DNA from: an uncultured Bacteroidia bacterium
Lineage (GTDB): Bacteria; Bacteroidota; Bacteroidia; Bacteroidales; UBA932
DNA length: 64,000 nucleotides
Assembly (NCBI GenBank): GCA_902779765.1
Contig: CACZCQ010000013.1
Coordinates: 1-64,000, forward strand
Reading direction: 5' to 3'
Shown here: positions 35,114 through 43,350 of the stretch, piece after piece
Layout of the letters: each line of letters opens with the position of its first letter
Position numbering within the stretch: the first letter of the stretch is position 1
Notes under the pieces: model-generated
Databases searched by the model: none
Told to the model about the DNA's origin: nothing
What the model saw: only the letters and a program-made list of their open reading frames with translations
Program-made: the position numbers and the translations under genes

Positions 35114-36421
35114 TTAGTTGTTATCGTACATCAGGTACTTTCTGGAGAGCTCCTTGAAACTTTCAACATCCTTGGACCAGTAGTCTGCGATGTCTTCGAC
35201 TTTCAGTCGCTTCTCAAAAGTCGTTCTTACATAATCCGTACCACAAACTTTATCAAACATCCCGTTACGCCCTCCAGATAGCTTGAACGGGTTTTTTGAT
35301 GGATAAAGTTCATGGACGGCCTGCATCACATAGAACTGGGTCAACGTACAGCAAGCTGCATCAAAATCCGTATAATGGTACTGGACTCCGTGCAGGAGGA
35401 CACCCTGGGAAGAGCCCGAAAAAGGCTTGAAATGGATTGTCCGGAAGGCTATCCCGGGGAGGTTGTAGCTGTCGAGCCTTGCCTTGAGCTTGTCGGCATC
35501 GATCCACTCGGCGGCAAAGACTTCGAACGGCAGGGTATAGCCTATGCCGATGTTCAGATAGCCCTGGAATTCTCCCGCTATACCGGCAGAAGGATAATCG
35601 ATCGCAGACTGCGGGTACGGAATGTTCGGGGAAGGCAGCACCCACGGCAGACCTGTATCGGAATAGAGCATATTCCTGTGCCAGCCTTCCATTGGGATGA
35701 CGGTCAGGTCGCACTTCAGAGGTTTCTCGTTGCCTTTCTCCCCGCAGTTCAGGCCCTCATCATTGATCAGCCAGGCCAGCTCCCCAACCGTAAGTCCGTA
35801 GATATAAGGTATTTTGAACTCACTTACGAAAGAATGGAATCCGTCCTCGACCAGGCACCCTTCGACCTTGTTTCCGCCAAGAGGGTTCGGCCTGTCCAGG
35901 ACCATGACCTCTATCCCCTGCTCGGCGCAGGCGCGCATCACTAGTCCCAGGGTGCTGATGAAAGTGTACGAACGGCTGCCGACATCCTGGATGTCATAAA
36001 CGACCACATCCAGGCCGCTGAGCATCTCGGGTGTGGGCTTACGGGTAGAGCCGTATACGGAATAGACCGGGAGTCCCGTCCCCGGATCCCTGCCGTCCTG
36101 TACACGGCCTCCGGCGTAGACGTCACCGCGGACTCCGTGCTCCGGGGCGAAGAGCTTACGCAAGTCCACCTGCCCGGCTTCGTTCAGGATATCGATTGTC
36201 GAACGAAGGTTGCGGTCGACTCCGCTGGGATTGGTAACCAGCCCAACCCTCTTTCCGACGAGTCCGTCGAAGCCGCGGCTTTCCAGCACCTCGATGCCGA
36301 CCTTGACCACAGTGGTATCCTGAACGTTGCCTCTGGTATCCGATACGTTCCCGGAAGCATGCGCACAATAGGTCAGCAGAAGGGCCGCTGCCAAAAAGAA
36401 ACAATGGTTCTTCATAATCAT
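35114..36421 (-). CDS. namZ: NamZ-type exo-beta-N-acetylmuramidase (DUF1343)
   Basis: 435 residues, exported by a signal peptide (FFLAAALLLTYCAHA, with a possible lipobox-like Cys). A second ATG two codons in is an alternative start. DUF1343/GH171 signatures: GKRVGLVTNPSGVDRN, LFAPEHGVRGD, VYDIQDVGSRSYTFISTLGL, MVLDRPNPLGGNKVEG and WVLPSPNIPYPQSA. Characterised members release MurNAc from the non-reducing end of MurNAc-GlcNAc oligosaccharides. It sits next to an AmpG-like transporter gene and near AmgK/MurU-like genes, consistent with cell-wall salvage. Confidence 0.9.
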   Translation of the reverse strand: MIMKNHCFFLAAALLLTYCAHASGNVSDTRGNVQDTTVVKVGIEVLESRGFDGLVGKRVGLVTNPSGVDRNLRSTIDILNEAGQVDLRKLFAPEHGVRGDVYAGGRVQDGRDPGTGLPVYSVYGSTRKPTPEMLSGLDVVVYDIQDVGSRSYTFISTLGLVMRACAEQGIEVMVLDRPNPLGGNKVEGCLVEDGFHSFVSEFKIPYIYGLTVGELAWLINDEGLNCGEKGNEKPLKCDLTVIPMEGWHRNMLYSDTGLPWVLPSPNIPYPQSAIDYPSAGIAGEFQGYLNIGIGYTLPFEVFAAEWIDADKLKARLDSYNLPGIAFRTIHFKPFSGSSQGVLLHGVQYHYTDFDAACCTLTQFYVMQAVHELYPSKNPFKLSGGRNGMFDKVCGTDYVRTTFEKRLKVEDIADYWSKDVESFKELSRKYLMYDNN

Positions 36422-36436
36422 AGGACAAATAAGCGG

Positions 36437-37708
36437 TTACTGTTCCTCGATCCGGGGAAGGATCTTGGAACGGGCGATGACGGCCGCCAGGAATGTCCCC
36501 AGGCAGGACACCATCACCAACGTAAAGAATCCCACATAGCCGAGCCACTGCTGAAGATAACCGGCAACCAGCGCGGGGAGTTTCATGGACAGCCACATGA
36601 AGGCGGTACATATGGCATAATGGGACGTCTTCAGGGGTCCGTCCACGAACTGCATCATGAAGAGGGTATAAGCCGTGAATCCGAAGCCGTATCCGAACTG
36701 GTCAATGACGATCAATGAACCGATCGGCCAGACCCCGGAAGGATGGAAAAGGGCCATAAGCAGATAGACCACGCATGGCAGGGCAAGCGACAGGGCCATC
36801 GGCCACATGGATTTACGCAGGCCATACCTGGATGCGAATATTCCTCCGAGTATTCCGCCCAGCAGCAGGGCCACCACTCCGAAAGTCCCGTAGACCAGGC
36901 CATACATCTCGGTTCCGGCTCCAAGGCCCCCGACTTCCGCTCCGTCCTTGAAGAAAGGATAGAGAAGATTGAGGGAGAGAGCTTCAGGCAGGCGGAAAAG
37001 GAGCAGGAACGCTATAGCCCACCATACTCCTTCCTTAACGAAGAATGAGCGGAAGGATTCGGCGAATTCCGACCAGATACGGGCGGAGGACCCGACATCA
37101 CGCCTGTCCTTGTCTTCTTCCGGCCTGGGCAGTATGAACAGATGGTAGACGGCGATGCAGGCCAGAAGGACAGCGGAAATCAGGAGGACGAACGCCCAGG
37201 CACGCGGAACGTCGCCGAGGCGTTTCTGCAATACTCCTCCCAACATCACCAGCAGGCCCTGGCCCAGGACCAGACCACCCCTGTAGAAAGTATTGCGGAT
37301 GCCGACGAAAGCGGACTGATGCTGGCGGTCAAGGGCAAGCATGTAATAACCGTCGGCCGAGATGTCGTGGGTAGCGGAGGCGAATGCCACAATGACGAAA
37401 AGAGCCAGCAGAACCGACATCGAACAGAACGGGAGACAGAAGGCGATCACTGCCAGTGCGGCAAGCATCGTGAACTGCGTAAGCAGGATCCACCATCTCT
37501 TGCTCCTGAATATGTCCATGAACGGACTCCATAGAGGTTTGATCAGCCACGGCAGGCTGATCAGGGTCGTCAAAGGGCCGAGGGTTCCGTTGTCCACGCC
37601 CATATCCTTGAACACGGCGAGGGCGATGGTGTTGACTATGGCGTATGGAAGGCCTTCCACGAGATAAAGCGTGGGGACCCAGAGCCATGGAGATCCTTTT
37701 GTTTTCAT
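36437..37708 (-). CDS. MFS transporter, AmpG-like
   Basis: 423 residues, about 12 membrane helices. The start WLWVPTLYLVEGLPYAIVNT and the loop SLPWLIKPLWSPFMDIFRSKRW match the AmpG/MFS subgroup that imports anhydro-muropeptides or MurNAc. A further marker is ATHDISADGYYMLAL. It lies between the NamZ gene and the DUF4922-SpoIID gene and overlaps the latter's stop by 4 nt, so transport of MurNAc or a muropeptide into the cytoplasm is likely. The substrate is inferred from context. Confidence 0.82.
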   Translation of the reverse strand: MKTKGSPWLWVPTLYLVEGLPYAIVNTIALAVFKDMGVDNGTLGPLTTLISLPWLIKPLWSPFMDIFRSKRWWILLTQFTMLAALAVIAFCLPFCSMSVLLALFVIVAFASATHDISADGYYMLALDRQHQSAFVGIRNTFYRGGLVLGQGLLVMLGGVLQKRLGDVPRAWAFVLLISAVLLACIAVYHLFILPRPEEDKDRRDVGSSARIWSEFAESFRSFFVKEGVWWAIAFLLLFRLPEALSLNLLYPFFKDGAEVGGLGAGTEMYGLVYGTFGVVALLLGGILGGIFASRYGLRKSMWPMALSLALPCVVYLLMALFHPSGVWPIGSLIVIDQFGYGFGFTAYTLFMMQFVDGPLKTSHYAICTAFMWLSMKLPALVAGYLQQWLGYVGFFTLVMVSCLGTFLAAVIARSKILPRIEEQ

Positions 37709-39909
37709 ATTCTTGTCAATGAAGCTCCCGGATAATAATGATACAATATTTCGTCATACCTGTACCCCTTGGCACCCATCACGGCTGCTCCGATCTGGCA
37801 CAGGCCGACACCGTGTCCCCATCCCGAGCCATCCAGTACGAGACGGTCACCGTCCCAGTTGATGCTGAACGCCGAACTCTTCAGATGGGATTCAGAAAGC
37901 CACTTCCTGATTATCAGTTCCTTGCCAATAACCATTGAGGACTTGCTCCCGACAATGCGAAGCTTCTTCAGCCTTCCGGAAGGACCGCGCTCGACAGGAA
38001 CCAGGTCCTTGATCTCGCCGAATTCCACACCCGAACGCCTGTTCACAAGTTCCGACAGTTCCTTTCTGGAATATTCAGTCCTCCACCTGAAGAAATCCTT
38101 CGTTTCAAGGTCATAGTCATTGAGAACCTGCGAAAGGATGGCCTTATCATCCGTGTCGCAGAAAGGTTTCGCCCCTTCCTTCCAGTCCGGAGTGTCGGGA
38201 AGGGACCTCAGGTATGGCGGATCCTGATCCTCCCAACACGTGCTGAAAAGTTCCATACGACCCCCGCAGCATTTCGAGAATCGGGCGTCGCAGATACTCC
38301 CGTCATATGTCAGCACCATCCCCCAGGTCTGGTCGACAGCCTTGCGGGCAGTCTCGCCAACGACCATGGACAAGCCTTGATAGCGCTGGCAATGGTCATC
38401 GGCACAGACATCGAAGCGGGTGTGGTCCTCGTGGTCGAACCATTTGATGAACTCGTGTCCCCCGGGGACTGCATCAGCCTGAGTTGCCGGAGCGGCGGAA
38501 TCATCCCTTTCGGAAGAAGATTCGCGACGGGCGATCTGGGCCATCACCCACGAACGAGAGATCACCGCATGCGCTTTCAGGAACTCGAGCCCGGCAGAGG
38601 CCTTCATCTCCGATGATATTACGCTGAGGAGATAATCTTCGATGCCCACGATGTTCACCGCCAGTACCTTCCCTTGATCCACAATGAACTTCAAGGTCCC
38701 TGCGAACTTCTGTGTGACCTTACGCTCCCAATGGAAGTCGACTCCTATGGTCACCCCGTAGAGGATGAAAGAAGGCTCCGAAAACATTGTCGACTCGGTC
38801 TGGGCATCGAAAAACAACTCGTCGTACAGCGTTCCGTTGTATGAGATCCTTCCGTCCTGAAAGGAAACCTTCTGCGGACCGGCCCCGTCCGAAATGATCT
38901 CGAATACTATTTCGTCGGCGGACATTATCCCCACCTCAAGTTTCTTCTGGTCCCTGGTGAGACGCCATATTATGCCATGCTCATCTTCTTCAGGAATAGT
39001 CACTTCATCGACTATCCTTTCCAGCAGGGCGGAATCCATCTTGTCGAAATCCTCCTTCCTCGGGGCCACGAACACTCCCCCCATATCGGCACAGCCGGGA
39101 CTCATGGCAATCCGGTCAGGCCCTTCCAGGAAATAATGATGCGGACGATGGGTCTCCCTGAAAATGACTATGGTGCGGTATTCTCCGGCTGAATGCCAGC
39201 TGATCACGTTGATCCTCGGCTCGGAATCACCATCCTTGACCGGCGAGCAGTCCAGGAGCCTGTAAAAAAGCTTTGCCTGGGACTTGGCTGTTTCGGCACA
39301 GATGACGAACACTCCCCTGGCATATTCCTTCAGATGATAGAGCCTTGCCTCCCTGATACCGGAAAGATATTCGAGGGAACCGCTTCCTCCTGTTCCAAGC
39401 AGGGACTCCACACGGTTCTCAAGCGGCATGAGCTTCCGTGGGCATGCCTGGAAGTGGATGTGGTCGGGAGCGGATGCGCCTGACTTCGGACCGTTGTAGA
39501 AACAGGTAAAATCCTCATTCTCACGGACAAAATCCAGCATATCCTGATACCGCTTCCAGATTGCCTGCGGCAGATGGCGGAAACTGGAAATCACCAGATG
39601 GCGGGGGAAAATCGGAAAAGGATTTAGCGTTATCCGGTACATCTTCCCCTTCCGTCCTTCGAATTCGATGTTATATTGCTCCGAAGGCCTGTTTTCCGGG
39701 CAGAGGAAGCAGGGCCTGGCGGCGATGGAAGCCGGATCGGTGGCTGCATCGGAAGAGATGGTCCTGCAGGGATTGTGCTGCAGTACGACTTCCAGTCCTC
39801 CAACTGTCAGAGCCTTTACGGACACCTTCTTCAGGTCCCTGTAGTTCTCAGCGGCCAAAGGCCAGACTGAAAGCTGGTCATTGATGAATTTGTCGATCTC
39901 CCCGCCCAT
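37705..39909 (-). CDS. DUF4922 - SpoIID/LytB fusion protein
   Basis: 734 residues from the ATG at 39909 (a GTG one codon upstream is possible), overlapping the Nudix stop as TGATG. Residues ~1-300 are DUF4922, related to HIT/GDP-galactose-phosphorylase-like nucleotidyl enzymes: ARPCFLCPENRPSEQ, FPIFPRHLVISSF and SGASAPDHIHFQACPR carry Cys/His pairs. Residues ~390-734 are a SpoIID/LytB domain: LEFLKAHAVISRSWVMAQIA and the C-terminal GSGWGHGVGLCQIGAAVM. SpoIID is a murein lytic transglycosylase, yet no signal peptide is visible, so this half may act in the cytoplasm on imported muropeptides. Bifunctional action is inference. Confidence 0.85.
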   Translation of the reverse strand: MGGEIDKFINDQLSVWPLAAENYRDLKKVSVKALTVGGLEVVLQHNPCRTISSDAATDPASIAARPCFLCPENRPSEQYNIEFEGRKGKMYRITLNPFPIFPRHLVISSFRHLPQAIWKRYQDMLDFVRENEDFTCFYNGPKSGASAPDHIHFQACPRKLMPLENRVESLLGTGGSGSLEYLSGIREARLYHLKEYARGVFVICAETAKSQAKLFYRLLDCSPVKDGDSEPRINVISWHSAGEYRTIVIFRETHRPHHYFLEGPDRIAMSPGCADMGGVFVAPRKEDFDKMDSALLERIVDEVTIPEEDEHGIIWRLTRDQKKLEVGIMSADEIVFEIISDGAGPQKVSFQDGRISYNGTLYDELFFDAQTESTMFSEPSFILYGVTIGVDFHWERKVTQKFAGTLKFIVDQGKVLAVNIVGIEDYLLSVISSEMKASAGLEFLKAHAVISRSWVMAQIARRESSSERDDSAAPATQADAVPGGHEFIKWFDHEDHTRFDVCADDHCQRYQGLSMVVGETARKAVDQTWGMVLTYDGSICDARFSKCCGGRMELFSTCWEDQDPPYLRSLPDTPDWKEGAKPFCDTDDKAILSQVLNDYDLETKDFFRWRTEYSRKELSELVNRRSGVEFGEIKDLVPVERGPSGRLKKLRIVGSKSSMVIGKELIIRKWLSESHLKSSAFSINWDGDRLVLDGSGWGHGVGLCQIGAAVMGAKGYRYDEILYHYYPGASLTRI

Positions 39910-40499
39910 CACAACAACGCAAGCAAAGTATCCCTGAGCGATTCGAATTCCTGCTCGAAATTCGGCGTGAATACACCTTTGCTGATGGATCCTGAGATCT
40001 CATCCATAGTCCAGTAGCGGCCTTCCGTGACTTCGTCGTTAGATGGCGACAGATCGAAATTGCCGACAGCCGCAAAGACATTGACAAGTTCCTTCTCCCT
40101 GGAAGACTCCCAAAGGTAGGTTTTTATGTAGATCGGATTGAAACCGCTGAAACCCAGTTCCTCGAAGGCTTCCCTGAACAGGGCGACCTCCAAAAGCTCG
40201 CCGTAATCCACATGTCCTCCGACAGCCGTATCCCACATCCCCGGAAACTGCCGTTTCTTCATCGACCTTTTCTGGATGAACAGTTCTCCTTTCCGGTTGA
40301 TGATATGGAGATGTACCACCGGATGCAAAAGCTTGATACCTCCATGGACATCATAGCGTGAAGCCTGGCCGATCACAAGCCCGTTCTCCTCTACAACAGG
40401 GACCATCTCTCCCCTGATGCGGGTCGTGATCCCGGGATTATCGGCAGTGGGTAACGGAAGGACAGGTGCCGGATCGACCGGATAAATAAGTTCGAACAT
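39909..40499 (-). CDS. Nudix hydrolase
   Basis: 196 residues from the ATG at 40499 (MFELIYPVDPAP); the TTG at 40505 is less likely. The Nudix box is GGHVDYGELLEVALFREAFEELGF, GX5EX7REUXEEXGU with the G/E/REEL pattern largely intact (shown in pieces: GELLEVALFREAFEELGF). The flanks (LLHPVVHLHIINRKGELFIQ, KKRQFPGMWDTAVGG) resemble isopentenyl-diphosphate isomerase-like or YfcD-type Nudix proteins. The substrate is unknown. It is first in the run that continues into the DUF4922-SpoIID gene. Confidence 0.86.
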   Translation of the reverse strand: MFELIYPVDPAPVLPLPTADNPGITTRIRGEMVPVVEENGLVIGQASRYDVHGGIKLLHPVVHLHIINRKGELFIQKRSMKKRQFPGMWDTAVGGHVDYGELLEVALFREAFEELGFSGFNPIYIKTYLWESSREKELVNVFAAVGNFDLSPSNDEVTEGRYWTMDEISGSISKGVFTPNFEQEFESLRDTLLALL

Positions 40500-40501
40500 C
40501 G

Positions 40502-42187
40502 TCAAGCAATGGCAAAAAGGACCAACAACTGGGCAACCAGCACCCTCATGAACATCGATAGAGGATAAACCGTTGCATAATTCACGGAAGGATAATCAGT
40601 TCCATAAGCCCCTTGGGTAAAGGCAAGCACGGCCGGGTCGGTTGTGCCGCCGGATATCAGGCCGCAGATCTGATAGAAATTCAACTTGCAGGCGTACCTG
40701 GCCACCAGGCCGATTACGAGTACCGGAATGAAGGTAATGAGGGCGCCATAGAGTATCCACATGTAACCGCCCCCGATAATGGAACTGACGAAACCCTGGC
40801 CGGCGCCAAGTCCCACTGCAGCCATGAAGAAGGATATACCTATCTCACGGAGCATCATGTTGGCACTCTTGGTGGTGTAGATGGTTATCTTCCAGCTGGG
40901 GCCGAAATAACCGAGCAGTATGGCTATGATCAGGGGGCCTCCGGCAAGTCCGAGTTTTATCGGCTCAGGAATGCCGGGGAACCTCAGAGGAATGCTTCCA
41001 AGGAGTACTCCGAGCGCGATGCCGAAGAACAAGGGGATAAGGTTCGGCTTGTCAAGGTTGGTAGTCTTGTTCCCTACCAGGTCCGACACGGCATCGAGTC
41101 CCTGCTCCGGGCCGACTATCCTCAGGCTGTCACCCATCTGCAGGATAAGGCCGGGCCTGGCGACCAGGTCGATTCCAGCCCTGGTTACCCTGGTCACGCT
41201 GACTCCGAACTTCGTCCTGATATTCAGATCCTTGAGTTTGGTTCCGGTCAGGGACGGCCTGGTGACGACAACGCGCCTGGTGGCAGTCTTGAAATCAATC
41301 TTCTGCCAGTCCTTGAGGTGCATGGGGACCTCCTTCCCGAAGAGGATGCGGATATGGTCGACATCGCTTTGGGTAGTCACTATCAAGAGTTTGTCTCCCT
41401 TATGAAGGACGGTGTCGGGACCGGGGATGGATATGACCCCGTCATGAAGTATCCTGGACACCACGAAATCCCCTGCAATGCCATCGGTCACATGGGAAAG
41501 CTTCTGACCGAAGACAGCCGGATTCTCCACCTCGCAGTGCATCCTCCTGGCATTGCCTTCCACCTCGTCTTCCTTTTCCAGTTCCGTTCTCTCCTGTTCC
41601 AGATCCACCTTGAACAGAGATCTGAACAATATCATCAGTCCGATTACCAGAAGGACACCCAGAGGATAGGCCACGGCATATGCGGAAGCCAATCCTGAGG
41701 TTGCATGCGTCACTTCCGAGGAAAGGATTCCGTCGGCCCGCATCGCATCACCAAGAGTCTGCTGGGCGGCACCCAGTCCGGGAGTATTCGTAACGGCTCC
41801 TGACATTACTCCGACCATCGTCTTCAGGTCCTCACCGGTCACGAAATGGATGCACAGAGTCACCACCACGGCCAGAAGCACCAGGCAAAGCGCCAGGAGG
41901 TTGAGCTTGAGTCCACCTTTCTTGAAGGAATGGAAGAAACCGGGACCGACCTGGAGTCCTATGGAAAAGATGAAAAGGATCAGGCCGAAATCCTTCATGA
42001 AGCTCATGACGGTGGAGTCGACCCTGACTCCGAAATGGCTCAGTACTATGGCTACGAAAAGGATCCATGTGGAACCGATCGAAACCCCTTTGACCTTGAA
42101 ACGTCCGAGCCATAGCCCGAAGCCGATAACTACGGCAAAAACCAGGATGGAATGGGCGATCCCAGGGCCCAAGAACAATTCTTTCAT
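40502..42187 (-). CDS. AspT/YidE-family transporter with two TrkA-C domains
   Basis: 561 residues. Two five-to-six-helix AspT/YidE repeat domains flank a cytoplasmic pair of TrkA-C (RCK_C) domains at ~205-370 (VVSRILHDGVISIPGPDTVLH, KLLIVTTQSDVDHIRILFG, and GTKLKDLNIRTKFGVSVTRV). Relatives exchange aspartate for alanine or export other anions. It overlaps the HU-like gene's stop (ATGA) and is only 2 nt from the Nudix gene, so both operate on one transcript. The substrate is not determined. Confidence 0.9.
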   Translation of the reverse strand: MKELFLGPGIAHSILVFAVVIGFGLWLGRFKVKGVSIGSTWILFVAIVLSHFGVRVDSTVMSFMKDFGLILFIFSIGLQVGPGFFHSFKKGGLKLNLLALCLVLLAVVVTLCIHFVTGEDLKTMVGVMSGAVTNTPGLGAAQQTLGDAMRADGILSSEVTHATSGLASAYAVAYPLGVLLVIGLMILFRSLFKVDLEQERTELEKEDEVEGNARRMHCEVENPAVFGQKLSHVTDGIAGDFVVSRILHDGVISIPGPDTVLHKGDKLLIVTTQSDVDHIRILFGKEVPMHLKDWQKIDFKTATRRVVVTRPSLTGTKLKDLNIRTKFGVSVTRVTRAGIDLVARPGLILQMGDSLRIVGPEQGLDAVSDLVGNKTTNLDKPNLIPLFFGIALGVLLGSIPLRFPGIPEPIKLGLAGGPLIIAILLGYFGPSWKITIYTTKSANMMLREIGISFFMAAVGLGAGQGFVSSIIGGGYMWILYGALITFIPVLVIGLVARYACKLNFYQICGLISGGTTDPAVLAFTQGAYGTDYPSVNYATVYPLSMFMRVLVAQLLVLFAIA

Positions 42188-42912
42188 GACAGCGGATGAT
42201 TGATGATCCTGAGTTCCTCAGGAGAGTATAGGATGGAATCCAGCAATCCCGGCGTGAATTTCACCATGATGAAGAATACGATGAAGAAAAGGGCGACAGC
42301 GCATACGATGAACAGGGGTATCACGAAAGCCCAGTTCACCGGGCCCTTCGTGCGTACCGGTTCCTCCCGGACGAAAGCATCCTCGGGTTCAACTGCTTCG
42401 ACCGGAGCGGATTCGACTATCTCCTGAAGGTCCTGGACCGCGGCGGCGACTTCTTCCGGGGTCTCCTCATGCGTCTTCAGGGAAACAGGTTCCAGGCCGT
42501 AGCCGTACGGGTAAATGTCCAGTTCTTCATCGGCAATGAAGAAAAAAGTATTCTCCTTCGTCGCCCTCAGCCTGCCCAGTCCGGGCATGGGTACTACTTT
42601 CTTGGCTTGCAAGGTCTCCCTCAGTCCGTTCAGGAAGTCGGTGAGAATCCTGCGGGAGGTTTCCGGATCGGTCCCGTTGGTCTCCGAATAGAACCGGACC
42701 AGCATATCGTCTTCTTCATTCCAACGCTGGCGGAATGACAGGCGGCGGTATGGTGGATTGATGGTGTAGCCTTTGTCCGAGAATGAAGAGGGTACCAATT
42801 CCGAAACGAACGTTCCTACTCCTGGCAACGTAACTTCATCGTTGTCAAGAATAAGGTTCTTGACTATGTCCGAGAAAAGGTCGATGTCCATCTCAAGCTT
42901 CAGATTATTCAT
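42184..42912 (-). CDS. HU/CCDC81-like protein with membrane anchor
   Basis: 242 residues from the ATG at 42912; an upstream GTG is less likely. Residues ~1-60 resemble the CCDC81-type HU fold (LFSDIVKNLILDNDEVTLPGVGTFVSE), and residues ~65-130 repeat an HU-like arrangement (RILTDFLNGLRETLQAKKVV, PMPGLGRLRATKEN). A hydrophobic helix near the C terminus (~residues 198-220, VNWAFVIPLFIVCAVALFFI) anchors the protein, with a short tail. Bacteroidota relatives often carry a C-terminal SPOR domain, which is missing here. A TACCTTTG -7-like box touches the ATG. Possible link between DNA or cell wall and the membrane is inference. Confidence 0.8.
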   Translation of the reverse strand: MNNLKLEMDIDLFSDIVKNLILDNDEVTLPGVGTFVSELVPSSFSDKGYTINPPYRRLSFRQRWNEEDDMLVRFYSETNGTDPETSRRILTDFLNGLRETLQAKKVVPMPGLGRLRATKENTFFFIADEELDIYPYGYGLEPVSLKTHEETPEEVAAAVQDLQEIVESAPVEAVEPEDAFVREEPVRTKGPVNWAFVIPLFIVCAVALFFIVFFIMVKFTPGLLDSILYSPEELRIINHPLS

Positions 42913-42943
42913 ACAAAGGTACACAAAAAAATGTTCAAAAATA

Positions 42944-42975
42944 TTTGGATAAATGTGTTTTTGTTGTACCTTTGC
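42944..42975 (+). promoter_or_regulatory. Promoter of tRNA-Asn (perfect Bacteroidota consensus)
   Basis: TTTG (42944-42947), exactly 19 nt, TACCTTTG (42967-42974) followed by C. This is the full TTTG-N19-TAnnTTTGY consensus, ending 23 nt before the mature tRNA 5' end. Confidence 0.85.
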
Positions 42976-42997
42976 AATCCCGAACGGGGATTAACCT

Positions 42998-43071
42998 TCC
43001 TCAATAGCTCAGTTGGTTAGAGCACCTGACTGTTAATCAGGGGGTCGCAGGTTCAAGTCCTGCTTGAGGAG
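42998..43071 (+). tRNA. tRNA-Asn (anticodon GTT)
   Basis: 74 nt. Acceptor stem TCCTCAA pairs with TTGAGGA (43064-43070) and the discriminator is G. The D arm has AGCTCAGTTGGTTAGAGC, the anticodon loop CTGTTAA gives GTT, and the T arm has GCAGGTTCAAGTCCTGC. CCA is not encoded; the template reads on as CAAG. A strong promoter and a strong terminator enclose it, so it is a monocistronic tRNA gene. Confidence 0.96.
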
Positions 43072-43075
43072 CAAG

Positions 43076-43107
43076 AAAAAGCACCAGCAGCAATGCCGGT
43101 GCTTTTT
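43076..43107 (+). terminator. Rho-independent terminator after tRNA-Asn
   Basis: AAAAAGCACC (43076-43085) pairs with GGTGCTTTTT (43098-43107) around a 12-nt loop; the T run continues into TTTTGTTTTAT. It begins 5 nt after the tRNA end. The A/T symmetry allows function on both strands. Confidence 0.85.
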
Positions 43108-43350
43108 GTTTTATATGCTTGGTTGCAAAATAGTTGCATAGGGCGTTTATCAGAACGTTTCTCTTTCCTCAACACCATCATCAGGGGAAATGACAATCCC
43201 GTTTCCATAGGGTATTTAACCCGTTCTACGATTTGAGGTGACATTGGGGATATCCAGGTCCTGTCAGATATAGCTTGTAAGTTTTCCGGACCTCATTGGA
43301 AAACTGTATATTATTGATTATAATTGTATTTGAATAAAATCAGAACACAT
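43108..43350. other. Gene-free region between tRNA-Asn and broken esterase
   Basis: About 240 bp without a supported gene. It is more AT-rich than the surrounding genes. A minus-strand open frame of about 60 codons (starting MSPQIVERVKYPMET) has no recognisable family or ribosome-binding context. The location next to the 3' end of a tRNA is a common integration site, but no direct repeat of the tRNA 3' end was noticed. Confidence 0.4.

Noticed and set aside
40613..41698. Plus-strand open frame of 361 codons
   Set aside because: Antisense to the AspT/YidE transporter, with charged low-complexity text and no domain.
42913..42921. Minus-strand TACCTTTG considered as promoter of the HU-like gene
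   Set aside because: It ends one base before the ATG and lacks a TTTG at the right distance, so it may be chance or require a later start.
43053..43244. 63-codon minus-strand frame next to tRNA-Asn, considered as an integrase remnant
   Set aside because: It begins MSPQIVERVKYPMET and has no recombinase catalytic residues; it also overlaps the tRNA and terminator. The evidence is too weak.
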